64,000 nt of DNA from Hevea brasiliensis (Eukaryota > Streptophyta > Magnoliopsida > Malpighiales > Euphorbiaceae). The stretch spans positions 82,375,183 through 82,439,182 of the forward strand of contig NC_079499.1 in the NCBI RefSeq assembly GCF_030052815.1, given 5' to 3'. The notes under the pieces were generated by a model. That model was not told the origin of the DNA. It made no database searches and saw only the letters and a list, made by a program, of their open reading frames with translations. A program made the translations under genes and the position numbers. This document shows positions 57,251 to 64,000 of the stretch, piece after piece; the first letter of the stretch is position 1, and every line of letters begins with the position of its first letter.

Positions 57251-58888
57251 TGGTTAGAGTTGATAAAAGACTATGATTGTCTAATAGACTATCAGCTAGG
57301 GAAAGCTAATGTTATGGCTGACGCCTTAAGTCGCAAGATTATGGCAAGTCTAGGGGTTACTCCTTTGTCTATGGTACATGAGTTGAGATCATTACATGCC
57401 AGCTTTCAGATTAATGATGAGGGGCAGACAGCAGCTGCATGGCATGTACAGCCAGTGTTGATTGATCAGATTAGAATGGCTGCTCAGAATGATGAAAGCT
57501 ATCAAAAGTTGTTGGAAGAAGTCCGGCAAGGCAAGAAACCAGAATTCTCAATCAGAGATGATGGTCTACTGCTACACCAGGGCAGAATGTGTATTCCTAA
57601 TGATGTGGATTTGAGGCAGATCATTTTGAAGGAAGCACATGAGTCTCCTTTTGCCATACACCCTGGAGGTACAAAAATGTATAGAGGGCTAAAGGAGCAT
57701 TACTAGTTGATGGGTATGAAAAGAGATGTAGTAGAATTCGTTTCTAAATGCCTAACTTGTCAGCAAGTGAAGGCAGAGCATCAAGTACCAACTGGGTTGT
57801 TACATCCACTACAAGTGCCAGAATGGAAATGGGAGAGAATAATAATGGATTTTGTGATGGGACTTCCGAGGACACAGAAGAGTCATGATGCAGTATGGGT
57901 CATTGTTGACAGACTGACCAAGTATGCTCATTTTCTGCCAGTTCGGATGGACTATAGTTTAGAAAGATTGGCCAAGCTGTACATTGATGAGATTGTGAGA
58001 CTGCATGGAGTGCCAGTATCCATCGTATCTGACAGAGATCCTAGGTTCACTTCTAGATTCTGGGGTAGTCTTCAGAGAGCCCTAGGAACTAGATTGAACT
58101 TCAGTACTGCATTCCACCCACAGACAGATGGCCAGTCTGAGAGCGTAATTCAGATCTTGGAGGACATGCTGTGAGCTTGTGTGATTGAATTTGAGGGCAG
58201 TTGGGACACACACTTGCCTTTGATTGAGTTTACTTATAACAATAGCTACAAATCAAGCATTGGGATGCCTCCATATAAAGCTTTGTATGGTAGAAAATGT
58301 AGAAACCCATTGTGTTGGGATGACGCGGGTGAAAGGAAGATGATTGGACCAGAAATTGTTCAGCAAACTGAAGAGAAGATCAGGGTGATCAGAGATCGAC
58401 TTAAGACTGCATCAGACCCTCAGAAGTCCTACATTGATTTGAAGAGAAGGGATATTGAGTATGCAGTGGGTGAGAAAGTATTCCTCAAGGTTTCTCCTTG
58501 GAAGAGAATTATGAGATTAGGCAAAAAGGGGAAACTGAGTCCTCGTTTCATTGGGCCATATGAGGTTCTGGAAAGAGTGGGTCCTTTGGCATATCGTTTG
58601 GCACTACCTCCAGAGTTAGAGAAGATACATAATGTCTTCCATGTGTCTATGTTGAGGAGGTATTGATCAGACCCATCTCATGTACTACTAGTAGAGGAAA
58701 TTGAAGTGAATGCAGACCTCACATATGAGGAGGAACCCATAGAGATTCTGGCTTATGAGGTGAAACAGCTACGGAACAAGCAGATACCGTTGGTAAAAGC
58801 ACAGTGGAACCATCATTCGGGCCAAGAGGCTACTTGGAAATGAGAGGAGGACATGAGGAGACAACACCCACAGCTGTTCAGAGATTAA
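57251..58888 (+). pseudogene. Gy-3 RNase H end, integrase and C-terminal segment
   Basis: The frame 57260-57706 holds VMADALSRKI, the spacer and the start of the zinc domain (HPGGTKMYRGLKEHY), ending at TAG where Trp is usual. The frame 57707-58174 has [12 protein letters not shown] and the full core triad: Asp in MDFVMGLP, Asp in SDRDPRFTS, Glu in DGQSESVIQ (Ser replaces the Arg found in Gy-2). TGA at 58172-58174 replaces Arg. The frame 58181-58666 carries the next domain (KGKLSPRFIGPYEVLERVG), ending at a TGA. The chromodomain-like tail EEPIEILAYEVKQLRNKQ follows, with a TGA near 58840. Confidence 0.93.
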
Positions 58889-58921
58889 TACCAGGTAAAA
58901 TTTCGAGACAAAATTTATTTT

Positions 58922-58935
58922 AAGAGGGAGAGAAT
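58922..58935 (+). other. Polypurine tract of Gy-3
   Basis: AAGAGGGAGAGAAT, identical to that of Gy-2, directly before the 3' LTR. Confidence 0.85.
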
Positions 58936-61900
58936 TGTAACACCCCTAATTGTATAGCCTGGTATATTTCACTGTTCCGGTGACCGGAGTCGGTCCGGAC
59001 AATTAAGGGGATTAGAACTACACTTAAGAAAACTAGAGAAGCCATAAATACAAATAATTAGTAATTGCCAATTAGTTAATTATAAATAAGAAAAACAGAA
59101 TATAAGAAGTTAAATGAGCCGAGAGTCACAGCGATGGGTGACCTTCTCGGGAATGACTGTGAAGTCAATTTAAACTCAAAATTCGAACTGTAAAATGTGA
59201 TGCTGCGGTCCTTAGGACTATTACGAACATAGTGGAAAAGAGAAAATCACAAAAAAGAATTGTTAAACCAGTCAAATAATTAGGTCAGGGAGCCGAAAGA
59301 AATATTGAATTATTTGCAAACTGGGTTGAACCAGCGAGGGGCAATTTAGTCAGTTGACCCCGAGAGCTGACTCCTGGCCTAACTATCAAATAAAATCAGA
59401 GAAAAGAAAATTTCAGAGTCGGGAATTAAATTAAAGAACTAATAGAAAAAAATAAATAAATAAAATAAAAATGAAAAAGTGAAGGGAGATGACATCATGC
59501 ATGATGCCATAAATATAATAATTAATATATTTAATTAATTAGATATTTTGGTCTTCCATAAGATTAAAAAAAAAAGAGAAAAGAAAGAGAAAAAAAAAAA
59601 GAGATTATCGTCTTCATTGCCATCCAACTCTCTCTTTCATCTCTCCCTCACTTCATCCTTCATGAAAGCTCATCTTTGAGCTTGAAAAACCAAAAATCTC
59701 ACCATAGAAAATTATTCTACCATGGTTAAAGCTTGTTTTGGCAACTAGAAGAGGTGATTGAAGAATAAAGAAAGAAGAAAGGAAGAGGTTTGAAGGGAAA
59801 GAAAATTTTGCACTAAGGTTAGTAGTTGAATTAGTTGTGTTTATAGCTTAATTAACTTTGAAATATGCTTAAAATGAAATAAAAACATTGTGGAGGACCA
59901 AACTAAAATTTCGGCCAGCATGGTGGGGAGTTTGATTTGCATAGTTTGATTGATTTGGATGGATATATGAACCTCAATTAGTTAAATGATTATGGTTAAA
60001 AGCATTTAATTGGTTAAATACAACAATTAGTGTGAACTAGGGTTTGGACATTTAGGGTTTAGAAACAAAAATGTGAAAAGTTGATAAATGATATCTTTGA
60101 CCTAGTTTGAAGTGAAAAATGGTCATTTGTGACCAAATGAAGTGTGTTAGAGATGGTTGAACCAAAAGCAAATTCGGATTCAATGTGGTCATGTTGCTGG
60201 CAGCAGGACCAAGGTCCCTTTGAGGGACCAAAACTAAAAATTTACAAGTCCAATTGGTATGAGACCAATTGGGAATGAAAATAGACACTAAATTACACAA
60301 TTTTCATTAAGGAAGCATGCCCAAAAAGTGACCAAAACCTAGTGAACAAATTGACCAAATCCGGAAAATCTCAGTCTGCCCTGTACAAAATGACCAAATG
60401 AGCTAGGCAGGTCTAAATGACCTGAAATTTTACCAGTGGACAGTTGAGGTATAGACCTAAAACTTTCATGAAGAACAGAAACCCAAATTATGCCATTAAC
60501 CAAGTCATTTGGCCATCCAAATTTGGTGACCTAAAACTGCCAGAACCAAAATTTGCCCAGAAATTCTGGGTTAAGTCCAATCCGGCAGCCATGGTTCAAA
60601 TGGCTATAACTTGAGCTACAAAACTCCAATTGGAGTGATTCAAAAAGGAGAATAAACTTAATACAATAGGTAACATTTTCTATGGAGGAACTTTTGCCAA
60701 ACTCTAACAGTAAAATGACCAATGGAACAGTGAAACTTAAGACACCAAAAGTGGAAAGTTGCAAATTTTCCTAAAAGACTTAGAATTTGAGTGAACAACC
60801 AAAACCAACAAATTTAGTGACAAAAATGTGGTATGTGGGTGAAGTTGGAAGTCCCATACCTATTAAGCCTTAGAAAGTCAACAAATTGACTTAAATAGTA
60901 TAGTGAATAGTAACCCCAAAACACAAATTTTAAAGAACGTCAAGTTTAGCAGATATAAGCTAGATAAAAGTGAATTTGAATTTATTTTTGGATTTATGCT
61001 AATTTATGGTACTAAAACACTATGAAACTGTGTGTTTCAGTTGAAAAAGGCTTGAAAAGTCTGAGAGACTGAATCAAGGCCTAGAGGCAACTCAAGTCAG
61101 GTCTGTGCACAATAAGTCTTGTTTAAATATTTTATTCTTGAAAATTTAACTTCTGTGTTAATTATGTATTGTGTTGCCATTTTATGATCGCAAATATGAC
61201 TTTGAGAATTGATCAGATTTCTCACAAATTATTTGATTAAATTGTTTTGAATTGATTTTGTGTTCACACTTAGCATGACAGTGCCTTATTATTCCTCCTC
61301 CAGTCATGGGGTGAGATCGATTATTTTTCCTCCCTCTCTGGTTTACCAGTTGAGGTTGTAGATCGGATGAGTACTCATTAGCTAGCTAGCCACCTCCCTC
61401 ATTGATTTCGATTAATGGGGTTATAGATTGCTTTGTCGTGGTGTACAACGCAGCATTGATCTGAAATTTTGTGTCATGGCTTAAGTTATGTATGATTTTG
61501 GCAACACTATGTTTGTTAAGTTATTTGACTAAATTGTGTTCTTATGAGTTTTGATAATTTGTGAAATGTGATTGAGAAATATTTAAATTGTGTTTTGTCA
61601 ATGAATGATTTATGTATTGTATTTTAAATTTTTATTATGCACCACTGAGTATTTTTATACTCGGCGATAGCTTATTTTGCTGTCGCTGATAAGAGTAAGG
61701 AGAAAACAGCAGAGTGAGCTGCTACTGATATTGAGGACTACACTGGTCTTTTTGTACGGGTATTATTTTATACCCTTGTAGTTAATTTTGATGTAAATAT
61801 TGTAATGTTTTATGTATCAATGTAAAGTTGAGCAGTTGTATAATAAATTGTAGTAATATTATTTTTGGATTTTCTTTTTGTAAATTAAGATTTGTATTTG

Positions 61901-62330
61901 TGAATTTCATACTATATACACTGTGAATGAAGTTATGAAATATTTTGAGTTGATAAATTTTTGGTTGAATTGTGGAATGAAGTGAATTTTGTTGACTTGA
62001 GATTATTTGAAGGTTGGGAGTTGTGGAAAATTCATTGGAAGTGTTTTTTTCAGGTATTTGAAGAACTGTTTTCTCGAAATACAGACGAAACTCTACCAAA
62101 ATTTTTATAAAAATTGCAAAAAAATAAAAATGGACAAAAATTTTTACTAGTTTTAAGCTTTGAATAAATGATTTTAATTCCTACCAAAATGCTCACCACT
62201 TCCAAAATGTAAGAAAATGGTTTTAAAATCCCTTGTAGTGTACTTAATGAATTATCGGTAGGTGAAGTTCGGTAGTTCATTAGGTATTCTACGGGATCAT
62301 GTTATGCCTTAAGAGGGTTAAGGTGTGACA
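58936..62330 (+). repeat. Gy-3 3' LTR (3,395 bp)
   Basis: It matches 48529-51992 throughout. It has lost part of the palindromic module near 60400, where the sequence goes from CCAAATGA directly to GCTAGGCAGG. Paired stem-loops are at 61643-61686 and AATAAA at 61842-61847. It ends GGTGTGACA followed by GAGAT. Confidence 0.95.
61643..61686 (+). other. Paired stem-loops in Gy-3 3' LTR
   Basis: Stem 1: CACTGAGTAT and ATACTCGGCG around TTTT, with one mismatch and one wobble. Stem 2: GCGATAGC and GCTGTCGC around TTATTTT, fully paired with one wobble. Confidence 0.7.
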
Positions 62331-62335
62331 GAGAT

Positions 62336-62726
62336 TGCAATTAAACTTTGAGATTGTAAGTAAACTTGTAATTTATTATCTATGAATTTCCATATGAATG
62401 CAATAGATGATACTTTATTTTGAGATCTAATAAATAGTTATGAATGATATGATAAAAGAGAATATAATATGGAAATGTGTGAAATGAATATGAACATGTT
62501 AACAGATGATTAGTGAAACTCGCCAGATGCTAATAAAACAGAGGAGGTTTTGTTCGGGTCTCCACATAAATAAGTTATATAAAAAAAAATTTTCTATACA
62601 TGGATTACATGCTTTTAAATGATATTAAAAGTTTACAATGGACATGATAAGACAAGATAGGGTGCTCCAGCACCGAATTTGACACTTCTTGCTCGGCTTT
62701 ACAGTAGACGGGTAAGGGGCATCACA
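62336..62726 (+). repeat. Gy-4 3' LTR, piece 3 (391 bp)
   Basis: This is the end of the Gy-4 LTR after Gy-3. Its end (AGGGTGCTCC, TTGCTCGGCT, GGGTAAGGGGCATCACA) parallels the end of LTR-X (AGAGTGCTCC, TTGCTCGGCT, GGGTAAGGGGTGTCACA), which fixes the boundary at 62726. Confidence 0.88.
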
Positions 62727-63866
62727 TCAGGAGCATTCAGTGGAGGAACTCAAATAAGTAACCTAATTTATGTGGACTAAGGAGGTTTTCCATGTCGAGC
62801 TAACGACAATAAAGAAAAGCGCTTCTTAGAAGGCAACCCATGGGTGGCTTGTTAGCTACAATTAGATTTGTTTTATTTTCCTTATCTTATTTTATTTTCT
62901 AGGATTTTTTTTTCTCTTTTCTTTTGCATTTGGGCTTTAGATTGGGGACAATGTAAGTTTTAAGTGTGGGGGAGGAGAAATTTATTGCTGCAATTTAAAA
63001 AAAAAAATTCGTTCTCATAAGTTTGATTCTATATTAACTCCCCGAGAGAAGTGAAGTGTTTTGTCCTTGAAATGACTTTTCTATTTTGGGTTGAATTTTT
63101 GAGATTTTAGGCAAGGTAATAGTAACTTTAAATATGGATTTTTCCTCTTTTCCATACCATAGAGCAATTTTTTTTCCTGCATAAATCATTTAGACTTGAT
63201 TTAATGGTGAAATGATTAGTTATGTGCATTTTAAACTTGTGTCATGCATATTTTAGAACTTTGTTTAATCTATCAGGGCACTTTATAATATGTAGATGCA
63301 TAAATTTGGGAAAATAAAAGTCTGAACTTGAAAATTGCTCCACTATTTTAGTTAAGCAAAGTAACCAGGGGTCTTCATGAATCCCATGTCGATTCTCAGG
63401 CCAAAAGCTAGCTAGGATATGAGCAAGGTACTTTTCTGAAGGTGACGGTTAAAATAAATAAAAAAAAAAGTAACTGTGATGAGAGATAAGTACTAATTTC
63501 AAATTTAAAAAAAAAAAAGGGCCATTTCTATCTCTCCTAAAATTTGCAAAGAGCTATAATTATTGTGCCTTGATAAATTAGCCTTGTGTTTTGGTGTGTA
63601 TTGATTTAAAATTTTATGAAACTTTAATTGTGTGAGCTTAATTTATTTTAAGCCTTTTATTTTGTGTTGGAGAATTGTTGATATATTGGTTTGGTATTGA
63701 TGGAATTTGTTGTGATGGTTATTACCTTACTTGCCTCTTCTTTCAAACTTTTAATCTTTTGTTAGAGAATGTTGCAATAGGGTGAAGTTAAGTGAACTTC
63801 TAAGTGGAGTTGATTGAGAGTTTAAGTCATGCTTGAAGATAAGCATGGAATAAGTGTGGGAGAATT
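62727..63866 (+). mobile_element. 3' untranslated tail of a Tat/Athila-like Ty3/gypsy element
   Basis: It contains AAGCGCTTCTTAGAAGGCAACCCA (62816-62839), a hallmark phrase found after integrase in Tat/Athila-type plant elements, and AAGTGTGGGGGAGG near 62957. A purine-rich AAGTGTGGGAGAATT (63852-63866) then precedes an LTR start. No coding sequence is visible; the integrase must lie before the Gy-4 insertion, left of the window. The Gy-4 target duplication should be TCAGG (62727-62731). Lineage assignment is from memory of the phrase. Confidence 0.65.
63852..63866 (+). other. Polypurine tract of the Tat/Athila-like element
   Basis: AAGTGTGGGAGAATT directly before TGATAAGTGC. Confidence 0.6.
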
Positions 63867-64000
63867 TGATAAGTGCATAATTTATTAATTTTACTCCCAT
63901 CACATTTAGTGTTTCTAGTTTATTTTTATGCCTAATTCAGTTGATTAAAGTATAATTATCAATTAGGCATATTTTTAGAGACTTGTTGGAATAATTGTGT
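63867..64000 (+). repeat. Start of the 3' LTR of the Tat/Athila-like element
   Basis: TGATAAGTGCATAATTT begins right after the purine tract and runs off the window. Only the first 134 bases are seen, so length and partner LTR are unknown. Confidence 0.6.

Larger units (their letters stand above)
48529..62330 (+). mobile_element. Gy-3: Ty3/gypsy element (Tekay/Del-like), TSD GAGAT, with nested copia solo LTR
   Basis: 5' LTR is 48529-51992, primer site 52001-52012, internal region 51993-58935, polypurine tract 58922-58935 and 3' LTR 58936-62330. GAGAT flanks it at 48524-48528 and 62331-62335. After removing the nested copia LTR the internal region is about 4.86 kb, as in Gy-1 and Gy-2. Its LTRs form a subfamily distinct from Gy-2, for example CCTAATTGTATAGCC instead of CTATTTGCATGGCC near the start. 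Confidence 0.95.
36881..62726 (+). mobile_element. Gy-4: outer Ty3/gypsy element, 5' LTR outside window
   Basis: Leader is at 36881-37000, polyprotein remnants at 37001-41705, polypurine tract at 41704-41716 and 3' LTR in three pieces. Gy-1 sits between its 5' LTR/primer site and the leader, so the 5' LTR lies to the left of the window. LTR-X and Gy-3 split its 3' LTR, whose pieces add up to about 3,484 bp. Protein order and C-terminal tail put it near the Tekay/Del chromoviruses, but it is clearly a different family from Gy-1, Gy-2 and Gy-3. Confidence 0.88.

Noticed and set aside
62727..64000. Host gene or promoter at the right end
   Set aside because: No frame above background, and the Tat/Athila-like phrase plus a purine tract and LTR start explain it better.

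Overview
The window is plant nuclear DNA, most likely from a eudicot and from repeat-rich (probably pericentromeric) heterochromatin. No host gene, tRNA or rRNA gene was found. Essentially all 64 kb can be assigned to LTR retrotransposons inserted into one another, and every coding region is broken. The species cannot be fixed from the sequence.

Layout, from oldest to youngest. Level 0: 62727-64000 is the 3' tail of a Tat/Athila-like Ty3/gypsy element, with the start of its LTR at 63867. Level 1: Gy-4, a Ty3/gypsy element of the Tekay/Del (chromovirus) type, runs on the + strand from 36881 to 62726. Its internal region is at 36881-41716 and its 3' LTR is split into three pieces (41717-44665, 48385-48528, 62336-62726). 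Level 2: three insertions interrupt Gy-4. Gy-1, a Tekay-like element on the - strand (14804-36880), sits in its 5' leader. LTR-X (44666-48379, TSD CCAGT) is a solo LTR of a related family inside the Gy-4 LTR. Gy-3 (48529-62330, TSD GAGAT) is a second insertion in the same LTR. Level 3: Gy-2 (22380-34319, TSD GCGAT) is inserted in the 5' LTR of Gy-1. A rearranged Ty1/copia composite (before 1 to 14803) is inserted in the 3' LTR of Gy-1. A copia solo LTR (53515-55596, TSD CTACT) is inserted in the protease region of Gy-3. Level 4: a palindromic array of a TRIM (11519-12725, TSD AGTAT) is inserted in a copia LTR.

Gy-1, Gy-2 and Gy-3 are three copies of one broad family with LTRs of about 3.4-3.5 kb, tRNA-Met-type primer sites (two with one substitution) and the order gag, protease, RT, RNase H, integrase, C-terminal chromodomain-like segment. 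Gy-4 and LTR-X are more distant relatives. The copia part has an unusual structure: LTR, primer site, then an inverted block (truncated LTR, primer site, leader, gag, GAG-pre-integrase), then forward pol and a second LTR. Both inversion junctions show short microhomology.

The most notable observations are: a pair of adjacent stem-loops conserved by position in the LTRs of all the Tekay-like families, with changes on both sides of the stem; the palindromic TRIM array carrying one TSD; the microhomology-bounded copia inversion; a 91-bp GT-AG intron-like insert in the Gy-4 integrase; and two identical nonsense codons shared by Gy-2 and Gy-3. All alignments were made by eye; no search or computation was run.
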